32,162 bases of DNA from Carex sylvatica (lineage: Eukaryota > Streptophyta > Magnoliopsida > Poales > Cyperaceae), in NCBI GenBank assembly GCA_964058845.1, contig CAXKVR010000268.1:1-32162 (forward strand), given 5' to 3'. The notes below the pieces were generated by a model that did not search any database, was not told the DNA's origin, and saw nothing but the letters and a program-made list of their open reading frames with translations. The position numbers and the translations under genes were made by a program. The stretch's first letter is position 1, and every line of letters begins with the position of its first letter. This document shows positions 10,162 to 21,851 of the stretch, piece after piece.

Positions 10162-11362
10162 TAAATCTGCTGAGAGCTGAGATATTTATTTTTAATTGTT
10201 TAAAACACGGTGCAAATTCGGCTTTCAAAGTCAATTCTTGGGCCTTCGGGCTCTTGAAATTCCAAATAAAATGAAAAAACAAGTGGAACAGAACTTGGGC
10301 TTTTATGGGCTGTATCCTCAAAAGAAAAAAGAGGCATTAAATTACCTCAGGCTTGAGCGAAAAACATGAAATTGTTCCATGTGGGCTAATAAACGAATAA
10401 TTAAATTAATAGAAACGCCATTAAACAAATTGCGGGATGGTTATTGACTTATTTCGACCCAAACTAATAACTAGTGAAGGCAAAGAAGCGTTGTTTTGTC
10501 ATTTAATGGGCCACGTTTTTAACAAACAGCACCATTCAACCAGCCCACTGAAAAGCCTATAAAATAATAATCTTTCACTGTTAACTGAATTGCTTTTCCT
10601 TGTAGCTTTAATTTTTAATTGGAAAATTGCTACCAAAATAAGGCTCTAAAAGATTTGACCGTGTAGATGTCTTGTACATAGGCGTTACAATGACACGCTT
10701 TTATTCGTTTACCAGTTATCGACTGGTATTGTATTGGATAAAATGAAAATGAGTAAGATTATTATTTAGTTAGCTTATTGGGTGTACGTGTAAAGTTTCT
10801 TTTTTCATTAACTTAACATGTAAAGTTACGGATAAAGACTATTTCGTACATGTTATCTTACAGGATAATTATTAAAAATAAATAAATTACATATATATAT
10901 ATATATATTATTTAATTCGTAACGTATTCGAAAAGATGAGTAAGTTTTTTTCATTAGTTTATTGAATATGGGTAAGGATAAATTTATTTTTGTTTGCTTA
11001 ATTGGTATTGTTATGAAATTAGATGCTTCCATACAGCGATATTGTTAAAACTAGGAGCCAGTGGTTGAGGTGTCACTGTATTACGTACTACCCATTTTTG
11101 AATTCCTTCCTACCGTCTTTTTCTAATAAAACAGAACGGAAATATATAAGAAGCTGTATTCTCACAATATCCTGTAAGGTAACATATATATATATGGATG
11201 ATTTCTCTGGTGTTACAGTGCGTAACAAAAACTTACTATCAGTACTCTGATTACTAAATTTGATATGTCGCTTAAGGGTCCATTATCTGCAAAATAGACT
11301 ATATAATTTATCTATTTTGGTAGAAAAATTCAAACACATAGTTCAAAACATATATATATATA
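10162..11362. other. intergenic stretch without recognisable gene
   Basis: No gene recognised. Contents are AT-rich sequence, a TA dinucleotide run at about 10889-10909 and another TA run at 11350-11362 that was the insertion site of the Helitron to the right. A 67-codon minus-strand open frame (10118-10321) ends in the LINE-side repeat and is not supported as a gene. Confidence 0.45.
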
Positions 11363-12181
11363 CTAGCATCGTACCCGTGCGTTGCAACGGAAATAGATTA
11401 TTTTATTATAAAATATTATAAAATGAAGAAGATCAAGCGTTTTATTATTTCATTATTTGCATGACCTTTTTGAAAATCAACCGTTCAAATACGTGCTGCA
11501 CAAATCTCAAAGTAATAATAATACTGATACGATACGAAAACGGCGATACGGCTATTAATATATATATTTTTTATTATTTTATATATGATATTTATATAAT
11601 TATAATTTAAATCAAATTTGTAGAGAAAAATAGTTAAATATTATATTTATCTATAACATAACACATGTGAACTCTAGTGTAGTGGTAAGAATTTTGACAC
11701 CAACAGAACCCAACTGGGTTCGAATCCCGCCTTCAGCAGAAAAAAAGGGTGCGCGGTCCACATGCTTTATATAATTATAATTTAAATCAAATTTGTAGAG
11801 AAAAATAGTTAAATATTATATTTATCTACAAGATAAAACATGTGAACTCTAGTGTAATGGTAAGAATTTTGGCACCAACAGAATCCAACTGGGTTCGAAT
11901 CCCGTCTTCAACAGAAAAAAAAGGGTGCGCGATGCACAGGCGCGGTCCATAGGCTCCGTGTGTGGTTCAAAGATGCGGTCCATGGGTGCAGCGCGCGGTC
12001 TACGAGCGCTGGAATCATATGTGGCACGACCAGTGCATGCTTAAGTGTTGAAGCATATAATTTGAAAAATTCATCTATGTGCGATCTGAAAATTCAACGG
12101 CTGAGCATCCTTTAAAAAAAATACAATAAATCAGAATCCTTGCAGGATCTAGACATTAAGCTCCTTAATAAAGAGGAGAGA
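11363..12181 (-). mobile_element. non-autonomous Helitron
   Basis: Read on the minus strand it starts 5'-TCTCTCCTCTTTATTAAGG (from 12181, preceded by A). It ends with a hairpin and CTAG (11366-11363) followed by T, which fits Helitron insertion between A and T. The hairpin (plus-strand 11374-11390 area) has a CCGTGC/GCACGG stem with one bulged A and a GTT loop, about 10 nt from the CTAG end. No Rep/helicase is present. The 819-bp body carries two tRNA-like units. Confidence 0.75.
11591..11938 (+). repeat. two 175-bp direct repeats with tRNA-like (SINE-head) sequence
   Basis: The unit starting TTTATATAATTATAATTT occurs at 11591 and 11766. Each contains a pol III-like A box (TAGTGTAGTGGTAAG near 11675, TAGTGTAATGGTAAG near 11850) and a B box core (GGTTCGAATCC at 11717-11727, and near 11892). 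The spacing is like a tRNA D arm to T arm, followed by an A-rich tail. No cloverleaf with an anticodon arm can be formed convincingly, so this is a SINE head rather than a tRNA gene. Confidence 0.65.
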
Positions 12182-12329
12182 TATATAGTTTCATCAGCCT
12201 GTTCGCCAGATGCTACCAAATTTCATTTTTCTTTGATCCTGTTGAAGAACTCTTTTTCTTTCATTGGAGAGAGAGAGGCCGTTGTGCGTTCTAGGTGTGT
12301 CCCACCCATTCAATTATTGAGAGCTTGAA

Positions 12330-12854
12330 TGTGTTTTTTTGAATAAATAATTCTCCAAAATCCATGGTTCTTGGCTTCTTTCTTTCGCATTGCGAAATCA
12401 CATATATGCAATAAAAAAAAAGACTTTAAAGAATTGAGGTTTTCCTCTCCGACAACTTGTTATTTAATAATTTCTTATAATTGTTGTTTAGTACACGTGA
12501 GCATATGGGTATAGGTATGTGATGTGAACATGACTAATGAATTAATGAAATACAAATGAGCAGTTGGCAGTTGGCATTTATGGTTCGTGTGTAGCTGATC
12601 TAGATCTGTGCGACTCCACGTGTTCTGTCTGATACACTGCCAGAAATTTAAATATATCTGTTGGTACCGGAACGAACTTAGAGAGCTTATCGGGCAAAAA
12701 TTTATATTTCAATTTTGTATTTAAACGATGTGCTACCTTATCTGTGTTATATATGCAGGTAAAATTGGCGTCTCTAGATATTTTTCTGTACTCAAGATAT
12801 TTTATAAAAAAGGTGTAGCTTCCCAGGTTTTTTTCTGTACTCAAGATATTTTAT
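12330..12854 (+). repeat. dispersed ~500-bp repeat, unit X1
   Basis: Similar to 14105-14565. Shared segments include GTACACGTGAGCAT/GTACACATGAGCAT, TATGTGATGTGAAC, GGCAGTTGGCATTTATGGTT, TAGATCTGTGC and GATGTGCTACCTTAT. Homology resumes after the CACTA-like insertion (ATATTAAATTATACTT from 13801). No coding potential is recognised; the minus-strand 88-codon frame at 12578-12844 is not conserved in X2. Confidence 0.7.
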
Positions 12855-13797
12855 AACTACTACAAAAGTGGGATCTCCTAACGTCCATTTTTTAACGGTT
12901 TAAACCGATCTTCATATGAAGTCAATAAATATTAGGAGTTGTGACAAATTAGTAAAAAACTAAAAATATTATTCTATTATTTTCAAACTTAGAAAACAAT
13001 ATGAAACGTATCTCACTTTCTTTTATATCGGTCTGGGGTAGTGTACCGATAGAAAATATTTCACTTATTATAGCGGTACTATTATCCTATCTGATATAAT
13101 TATTTGATGATCGATCTTCTAATATCGGCTCATAAATTAGTACTGATATAAGAAAAACAAACTTGTTTTGTTGGTTGTGTTTTGAACCATTAATTATAAT
13201 ATACAGACTTTATTTCGCACCTATTAACTAGATCGAGGTTTTGAATTTTCGCACTGCTCCCTTTATTTCAAATTAAATTAAGTTATCCGCTCTCTCTCTC
13301 TCTCTCTTTGTCTCTCTCTTCTTCCTCTTTATTCCATCATTTTGTCTAATCATATTTTTTTTTAATTTGTATGTTGTTTATGTTCAATTAATACTGAATA
13401 TATTTTTCTTGAATTATGGATATGTGAATTGAATGTTGAATATTTTCATATTTATGTTGAATGCTGAATATTTCTTGAATTATGAATGTATATGTATCAA
13501 ATTCGGATAAATACCTAACATAATTCCCCAAAAAAAATATCATTTTTTATTAGTACATGATAGAGTACCGATAGGAAAATCAAATTCCTTCTATCAATCC
13601 ATAATTTATTGCCGATAGATGAAGTGTAATTCTCTTATCGGTATGGTGCGTTGTACCGATAGAAGATGAATAATTACTAGCGGTATGGAACAGTTACAAG
13701 AATTATTGCTCCTCCTATCGTGTTGGTCTCTATCGGTAGGAAATCCGTTATGAAATTCATTTTTTACCCGATAAAAGATCACACTTCCGTAGTAGTG
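12855..13797. mobile_element. non-autonomous CACTA-like element
   Basis: 943 bp. Termini are AACTACTACAAAAGTG at the left and the reverse complement of CACTACTACGGAAGTG at the right, with flanking TAT (12852-12854 and 13798-13800). Many short subterminal motifs of the type CTATCGGTA/TACCGATAG lie in both orientations (13024-13050, 13567-13580, 13636-13665, 13728-13738), as is usual for En/Spm elements. The related X2 repeat has the empty site TTTTATATATTAAATT (near 14551). The 5' C is changed to A. No transposase is present. An internal (CT)n lies at 13289-13308. Confidence 0.8.
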
Positions 13798-14104
13798 TAT
13801 ATATTAAATTATACTTGAGGTGGGTTTTTTTTATTTGTTTATCTGTAGCTATTACTAGAATTTGCGTTCTATACATGGATAATTGCTTGCATTGCGGTGG
13901 GTGTTAACCACCATGGAGAATTTTTTCTTTAGGTTAATGAAAATGTTAATAATGTCGTCATTATGAGGGTTTATTTATGCAAGGAAAATGTTCAAATAGA
14001 TATGCAAAAGGACTGAAGCATACTCACACATTTAGGTATATGATTTGACACGATTTTTTTCCGGATATTTTTAATTATTGTCTCAAATATTGCAAGGGTT
14101 TGTT

Positions 14105-14590
14105 TTTTAATAATTTCTATGAATAAAAAAATTCTCTAAAGACAATGGTTCCTGGCTACTTGCTTTCATTGCCAATCTCATGCAAGAAAAAAAGAGACTT
14201 TTGAAAGATTGTTTCTTCATCCAACAATTATGTTATTTAGTACACATGAGCATCTGTGTACAGATATGTGATGTGAACTTGACTAATGAAATAATTAAAT
14301 ACAATTGACATTTATGGTTCGTTGGTGGCAGTTGGCATTTATGGTTCGGGTGTAGCTTCTCTAGATCTGTGCCTCCACAATCCACATGTTTTGAGACCTT
14401 ATCAGGCAAAAATTATATATTTGAAATTTTAATTAAATGATGTGCTACCTTATGTGTGTTATGCAGGTATAAATCGCGTATATAGATAACTTAAATCCGA
14501 AACAATTAAAAAATGTGTAGAACTACCAAGGTTTTTGTTGTACTTGATCGTGGTATTTTATATATTAAATTATACTTAAGGCGTTTGATT
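14105..14590 (+). repeat. dispersed ~500-bp repeat, unit X2
   Basis: Paralog of X1 (12330-12854 plus 13801-13835) without the CACTA-like insertion. Its right part is inside the 252-bp tandem duplication. No gene is seen in 13836-14104 between the units. Confidence 0.65.
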
Positions 14591-15008
14591 ATGATTTTTT
14601 TTTTGTCTGTACTATATATAAACTACTCGTGACGTGTAGTTAGTCCGCTTGTGTAGTTTGTACACAGCCTGTTTCAAGCTAGAAAAAATTAGAAGACTTG
14701 TAATAAACGTAACGAGTTAACATAAAATACAGTTTATTTATAGTCTATTCCAACTTATTAAAAAATGTGTAGAACTACCAAGGTTTTTGTTGTACTTGAT
14801 CGTGGTATTTTATATATTAAATTATACTTAAGGCGTTTGATTATGATTTTTTTTTTGTCTGTACTATATATAAACTACTCGTGACGTGTAGTTAGTCCGC
14901 TTGTGTAGTTTGTACACAGCCTGTTTCAAGCTAGAAAAAATTAGAAGACTTGTAATAAACGTAACGAGTTAACATAAAATACAGTTTATTTATAGTCTAT
15001 TCCAACTT
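14505..15008 (+). repeat. perfect 252-bp tandem duplication
   Basis: 14505-14756 is repeated directly at 14757-15008. Reading the two units side by side I found no difference. The junction is CAACTT followed by ATTAAAAAATGTG. The identity implies either a very recent duplication or an assembly error. Confidence 0.85.
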
Positions 15009-15151
15009 GTTTGCAACAAAAGACTTTGTTACTGTTGTTTTTGTTGTACCACATTAAAGGACCCTGACATATTCTCCGAGGAAACTCAGCGAAAAGCAGA
15101 AAAAAGACCAAATTTGCTGCTTGTGGCATCAGACCAAATTTGATGGGACGT

Positions 15152-15800
15152 GTAACACCTAGTTTTCGAACACTTGTATAATTATTTAACTTGATGTGAA
15201 ATGCATTTAAAAATAGCAATATAGATTTCCAAATATATTTATGATCCTTTGTATTCTGTTGATTTAAAATTAATGATAAAATCGGAAAATAATTAATTTA
15301 TAAAGTCCTAACCAAAATATAGATTTATAAATCATAAGTGTTGAGAATGCATACAATAATTATATGATATTTCTATGTATTTGAAAATATCTTTGTATTT
15401 AAATATTATTGAAAACAAATTGTAAATATATAACATCTTTATTTGAACATTTCTCATCATATTAAATGTCAATTCTTAATTATTTCTCGAAAGTAGGAGA
15501 CTTGAGTAGGTGACACCTGTTATCCACCAAATTTCTTTTAGTTATATAAATTTACAATATTGCTACTTACCTAACTTCATTCTCCACCACGTGTACTCTC
15601 CAAATTTCATTCTAATTGATTTCCCCTTTTATTTTATCACACTAATCTCTATATTTCTTATTTTTTTAATCCTCCCCAACGAACCTTGTTCTCTTGCTGA
15701 GTCCGCACAAGCACTTCCCTTTCGTCTACCACACACAATCTCACCCTCATCACTATCTCATTTCTGTGGTGTGCCCGGAACTTGAAAATTGAGATAATTT
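15152..15800 (+). mobile_element. possible Ty3/gypsy-type LTR fragment
   Basis: GGGACG followed by TGTAACACCTAG at 15146-15163 resembles a polypurine tract followed by the TGTAACACC start of plant chromovirus LTRs. A pyrimidine-rich segment follows (15590-15760). No second LTR, primer binding site or gag/pol sequence is visible, and the right end is not defined. The 91-codon frame at 15510-15785 lies in this segment and is not a recognised protein. Confidence 0.35.
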
Positions 15801-16159
15801 ATTACAAGGGACAGCGGAGGAGAAGAGCCATGGTGTCGACAACTTCGCTGGCCGAACAACAATGAAGGGATGTAGGAGAAAGAATTGAATTTTGCTCGAG
15901 GCATATACTAATTGTCCCTGTAGTCTCTTGAATTTATTAATGGTACTAAAATGAACTCTTCTTTGTGCTATGTTTTTCTTTGTTAAGTCTAATGTGTTGC
16001 TTAGGATGAACCCACTGTTCTTGGGTGGCTATTCCTTCAATGTAAAATTGATTCTTCAAGTAAAACTCTTTTTGTCAATATTGAAAATTTCTCACTGAAT
16101 TTTAAAACTCGTTGTGCCCTTTTGTTCATGCCTTGCCTCGATTAAATTAAGGTTAAAAG
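15801..16159. other. intergenic stretch without recognisable gene
   Basis: Moderately AT-rich sequence between the LTR-like fragment and the first upstream-only NLR module. Nothing recognised. Confidence 0.4.
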
Positions 16160-16545
16160 GAAAAGCTATTAGCTGTGATTAAATGTTTAGATGATCGTAA
16201 ACTGAAATAATACCTCGTTTTAATGATTTAATCATTATTTGGAGCACCAATGTCAGTTCTAATGATTTAATCATTTTAAATGTGTTCAGAATTATACAAA
16301 AAATTTAATAGCCATATAATTTGTTTTAAATGGAATCCTATAGCTTTGTTTGCATAAAATTGGTAAATTATTCCCAAAATTTCTCTAATAATTGCTTGTG
16401 TAACTACTAGACAAAATTTGGTGCATAACAACCATTTTTTTTTTTTCAATTTCTCAGTTGATCTCAGTATCTAATTAGATACATTTAATACATTTTACGA
16501 GAAACAGGCAAATAGTGCATTGGTGTGTGTGGACAATCAATTCTT
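16160..16545 (+). repeat. NLR 5'-flank module, partial copy B
   Basis: Matches copy A at about 980-1210 and copy C at about 17920-18260: ATTATTTGGAGCACCAATGT, AATTTCTCTAATAATT, TTAGATACATTTAATA. It then continues with GTGTGTGGACAATCAATTC, which also ends copy C (GTGTGTGGATAATCAATTC near 18244). No NLR coding sequence follows. Confidence 0.65.
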
Positions 16546-16559
16546 GAGATCTTCCTTCA

Positions 16560-18290
16560 ATAATCTTATTTCTATAAGAAAACTGTCTGTATTCACAATA
16601 GAAAACAAGCAAATGGTATTTTTTATTCAATTAGTAATCAGTTTTGATGCCAAATTTGATCTCATTTCCCAGTTTAGTAGGAAAGACGTCACCAGTAAAC
16701 CTCTGGTTTTCAGTTGTGGTTGAGCCTCTCCCTGCCTGTCTTAATCTACACATAGGTATATTACTATTTTTTCTTATTACTAGGCTGATAATTATATGTT
16801 ATCCAGTCATTATTCATTAATTCAATTACTCTTCACAACAGGATTCTAAGATAAGATTTCTGCTCACATAACTGCATTTTGTGCCTTACTCTTTCTACAT
16901 GTGTCGAGGTATCCCTCTCATCATTTTTTATTTCACAAAATTATATTATGAAATTTAATGTGCAAGTTCAATTTATATTCACAAATGTAATGTAGATGCT
17001 AAATTTATTGTATATATATGTACATACAATATTTTATAATTACAATATTTTGTTAATACTATATCAATAGCTTTATAGTTAGACACCACCACCTCAAATT
17101 TTCTGGTGAATTTTACTTGAATTTGATATATTACAAATATATATATATATATATAGAGGTTGGCTACTATGCTTATATAAGCATATCCCCACATATGCTT
17201 ATAACTCATTTTTGTGTTTTCAATCTTCAAATGGTCGATCGAAACCGTTCATATTGTTCTCCATATTAATATGTGCTTGGAAACTAAATTTTACATTTTT
17301 CTGAATTTTTTTACTATTTATTAAGCCACTTTGAAAATCGCTGATCCAACGGTGGCTGCACAAAACAGTAAAATCAGCAGCCACCGTTGGATTAATAATT
17401 TTCAAGTGGCTTAATAAATAGTAAAAAAATTTAAAAAAATGTAAAATTTAGTTTCCAAGCACATATTAATATGGAGAACAAGATGAACGGTTCAGATCGA
17501 CCATTTGGACATTGAAAATACAAAAATGAGTTATAAGCATATGTGGGGATATGCTTATATAAGCATAGTAGCCAACCTCTATATATATATATATTGTATG
17601 ATATGAAGCATGTTTTATTTTTGTTGATCATCTGCTTTGTATTTCCTTTATTTTATAGTATATGCACTATGATTTCCTTTTATACTTTATCTCAATTATC
17701 ATTACCCAAACAAAGCGAGGCACTCTGCCACTTCATTCCTAAACTTAAACCTACCAAAAGTAACTTACTCTCCATTATTTTAGTTTTATCTGAAAATTAG
17801 TATGGTATCGCTGCTTAGAATGATGTAGAGATGATTATTTAAAAATGGCAATTACAGGGTATTCATCTGAAAAATTATCAATGGACCTTTTGAAATTGTA
17901 TTAATAATAATTTGTACTTGTTTTAGATATTATTTTTGAAGATCAAAGTGTCAGTTTAAACGAAAAATCTAATAGGCATGTAATTTGTTTTAAATGCGTT
18001 CCTATATCTTTTGTTTGCATAAAAATAATAATTACTACCGCAATTTCGTTAATAATTATTTATGTAACTATTAGATAAAATGTGATGCATAACTACCAAT
18101 TCTTTTTTTAAACTTCTCAGTTAATCTTAGTATTTAATTAGGTACATTTAATGAGACAATAACATTTATCACGTTAATATTTGACTATATGCATGGTTGT
18201 TTATGCGAAACTAAGTAACATGCATGAAATGGAAAGTTGTATTGGTGTGTGGATAATCAATTCTCGTACCACCAATCATGCATTATTATA
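16560..18290 (+). repeat. NLR 5'-flank module, copy C
   Basis: Follows the same order as the 5' flanks of the two NLR copies: CCAAATTTGATCTCATTTCC, GAGCCTCTCCCTGCCTGTCTT (16722), GTGTCGAGGTATCCCTCTCA (16901), CAAAGCGAGGCA (17710), GGTATTCATCTGAAAAATTATCAA (17859) and TACATTTAATGAGACAA (18144). It is interrupted by a foldback element (17155-17580). No NLR exon follows; the next 800 bp hold no recognised gene. Confidence 0.7.
17155..17580. mobile_element. long foldback (hairpin) element, ~200-bp arms
   Basis: The left arm AGAGGTTGGCTACTATGCTT (17155) is the exact complement of the right end at 17561-17580. Pairing continues with few mismatches to GATCCAACGGTGGCTGC (17343-17359) against 17377-17393, leaving a loop of about 17 nt. 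It sits in a TA run on both sides, so a TA target duplication is possible but cannot be resolved. No transposase. It splits the upstream-only NLR module C. Confidence 0.8.
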
Positions 18291-19099
18291 CCATGTGTTG
18301 CATCCAAAAATTAATATGGGAGATTGAAATTTGAGTAAGTATACTACATAGAACAAGTTCCAACGGCTCGTTTGTAAATTTGACAAGTATTTGGAAAAAC
18401 AAGAAAAATATTTTTGTTTAGTTTATTATTATATATTTTTTTTAATTGACATATAGGATATGTGACATTATATTTTGAACTCGAAAAAATTGGTTTAGGT
18501 GTCTAGTTTTTTAATAATATAATAAAACTTATTACTAATAATAAAATTTTGGAGAGATATGTAAAAGGTCTATGTCCTTACATAACAAACTCAGCTATAT
18601 ATATATAAAAATGTATAGCCTTTATCATATAACTTTTAGAAACTGTCTCATAATCTTTAAAAGGCATATATGTAATAGATATGTAATTGGTTTGGAGATA
18701 AATTAAGTTGTAACCAGCTAGAGAGTAGTGTCTCAGTGTAAGGTAGTAACTTCCGAAGTTATAACTAAATTATACAAATTATAATTTATTAAAAAATAAT
18801 GATATAGATCTTAGTTTTCCGACTGGATTCTTAACTGCAAGCCTAATATTTATTTGGATATTTAAGAATCTTTTTTTTTTGTATGGCAATAATCTTATAA
18901 AACAGATTGGACTCACAACAGAAAACAAACAAATAATATTTTGTCAAATAATATATGTACATATTTTGTAACCATACTTTAAAAAGGAAACGTACTAAAA
19001 AGCACCAATAGAAATAAGAGCTGAACTCCACTTGAGAAGAGCATGGCCAGCTTTTCCATTAATTGTAATTCCTTAGCTTGAAAAATATATACATCAAAA
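18291..19099. other. intergenic stretch without recognisable gene
   Basis: AT-rich. A patch at about 18885-18955 (AATAATCTTAT then CACAACAGAAAACAAACAAA) resembles 16559-16615, so a further decayed part of the NLR 5'-flank module lies here. No gene seen. Confidence 0.4.
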
Positions 19100-20902
19100 C
19101 ATCAATCGAAATAGACACAAGAAAATATGAAAGCAAAATTAATTGATTATCATGCAACTAGGCTCAATTCCAATATTAGGGTTGATGGATTTTCTTATTT
19201 TGCTAAAACAATTTGAATTTAGTGCCAAATTTGCTCTCCTTAATTTGCCAGTTCCATACTAAAGTCGCCACAAGTAAACCCCTAATTATTTCTAGTTGGG
19301 TACTTGAGCCTCTCCTTGCCTGTCTTTTGTCTGCACAGAGGCATATTACTATTTTTTATTTAATAACTACTTGACAGATAATATATATGTTATCTAGTTG
19401 TTGTTTATTAATTCAATTGTCTTTAACAATTTAAATCCATGATAAGATTTCTTCTCACATATCTGCATTTTGTGCCTTACTCTTTCTACACGTGTCGAGG
19501 TATTTCTCTCATCTTTTGTTAGTTCACAAAACTATATTCTGATATCTAATGTGCATGATCAAATTGCATAACTAGTGTAGATGCACAATTTATTATATGG
19601 ATATCCATGTGTATACTGTATACATATATTTAGATAATTACATTTTTTTGTTAATCTTGATTACATATATTTAGATAATTACATTATTTTTCCATAGCTT
19701 TGTAGATAGACATCAACATTGTGAATTTTTCTCATTAATTTTTCCATGATTTATTTTTTCTGACCATCTACATTGTTTTGCCTATACTTTACTTTATACA
19801 ATACACTATGTTTTCTTTTCTACACTTTACCTCAATTATCACCGTCGAAGCAAAGCGAGGCATTCTTGTAGTTTATTACTAAGCTTAGACACTGCCAAAA
19901 ATATCTCCCGATCCACTGCTTGAATATCCATATTTTTAATTTAATCTGAAAATTAGTATGGAATAGCTGTTTTCAATGATGTACGTGATCTTATTTATGA
20001 ATGACTATTATTGGGTATTAATATGAAAAATTGTCAATCGACCATTTTGGTTGTTTAATCAATTGAATGACACTACAACTAGAAAAACATTTATTATTCT
20101 ATCAAAATGATATACTGAAACTAATTTTAGAGTACAAATTGATATATACATTTAAAATTGCTCTAATTTTTTTTTTTACATATTAGCACAAGTGTTAGTT
20201 TTGATGATGTCATAATTTTAAATTTGTCCATAATTATAAGGAAAATCTTATAGCCATTAATTTGTTTCAAATGTGTTCCTGTTGCTTTTGTTTGAATAAA
20301 AATTGATACATTCTTCCGAAAATTTCTCAAATAATTATTTTTGTAAGTATTATATAATCTCTGTATTTAATTTGATACATTTAATGAGAAAGTAGTATGC
20401 ATTAAATACAGCTTTTGTTGAGAGATCTCATTTTATTAACTGACCTCATTTTGTGCTTAATACTTCCATCCGTGGACCGTATTCTATGTTTTTGTTCATA
20501 TATTGAATGATGCATATCATTTTGTTTCTCAAGTTCAATCATTTTATGGATCGTTTGAATTGAGGACTCTAATTGTAAAATCCCTAATTAAAGTATGGTA
20601 ATAAAGGTAATAATTTTAAATTGTCCTTAACCTTAGTAATTAGTAATGAAAAATAATTTACGTACTAGTACAAAGTTAGCATGATAATTAGTAAGTAACA
20701 GTAATTAGTACGGTGTATTTATAGTACTTTATTTAATGTTTTATTTTGCATTGCAGATTTGCAATTGCTGGGTGGAGCATGCAGTTGAATTAGATTTGAG
20801 AGTGTACTCTGCATGATCAAACTGTTTTAATTAACCAAACAAGGATAGCAAGAGAGAGGGAGGAAATTATTTCTGGTTGATTTTGAGAAAGTAGAAACAG
20901 AG
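19100..20902 (+). repeat. NLR 5'-flank module, copy D
   Basis: Close relative of 90-1828: ATCGAAATAGAC (19104), GGCTCAATTCC, CTGCACAGAGGCATATTAC and a nearly identical last 400 bp. A 23-bp direct repeat (19621-19643 and 19662-19684) is private to this copy. A TATA-like TATTTATA lies at 20716-20723, and TTGCAG ends at 20756 as in copy A. The upstream ORF of copy A is lost here (ATG to GTG). Confidence 0.75.
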
Positions 20903-21851
20903 ATGGATGCCTTACTTTACATGTCTGGTATGCTATCAGACACGGAAAAACTATTTGATTTGCCATCCAACGATCTACGGGTACTTCAGGAATTCATGAA
21001 GAGCAGTTATTTCAAGGAACTCACTGTGGGCAAACAACAGGATATAATCATGATTGTGCGAGAAACAACTCCAAAAGTTGGAAAGTTAATAGGTGAGTTT
21101 GTTGGACAAGCTAGAAAGGAGTCCTCCAGCTCCCATAATGATTTGGCGAAAATAAAAAATTTAATCAAAGATTTAATGGACAAAGTCAGGCACCTGTTGG
21201 ATTACCCAATGGTTCTGCTCAATTTAGAAAACAGAGAAGAATATTTAGAAAATATTGGAAACTGGCTCAACGAGTGGGATACAATAGTACAGAATAATAA
21301 AGTTAAAAACATTGAAAACATGCTTTTTGAGGAAGCGGGTATTTCAAATGGCATAACACTGAATTGGAAAGAGCGTGATGCACTATTCATGAAGAAAGCA
21401 TTTCCAAATCTTGTTAACATGCAGAATGATCATGAAAGGCGCATGTTCTATTACAAGTTAGTTATGGAACTGGGAAGTTTCACAGCTTATATTTTTGGGG
21501 CATGTGAAGAACAACCTTTGGCTGTTCTCCTTATAGGGGGGCTCCTTTCGCTCAAACCAATGGCCAACAACATTTGGAACATAGTGAAAAATGATCTAGA
21601 CAAGATTACAGGGCCTGAAAAGAAGATTACAACCGATGATCATATGGGGCAAATTTTACCTACTGTTATAATGATTTACCTTACTATCTTCAGCCGTGTT
21701 TTCTTTATTTTGCATGTTACCCTATTGATTTCGAGATTCCAGCAACCTCTCTAACTCAGATGTGGATTGCTGAAGAATTTGTAGAAGAAGAGGATAAACA
21801 GACGTCTCTAGAGTCAACTGCAAATAAGTACCTCGACGAACTTGTTCAAAG

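Noticed and set aside
11668..11740. Functional tRNA gene
   Set aside because: Only the A and B boxes match. No convincing acceptor or anticodon stem is formed, and the sequence is repeated inside a Helitron, so it is a SINE-like head.
11591..11938. CRISPR-like direct repeats
   Set aside because: There are only two long units with no spacers, in plant nuclear DNA.
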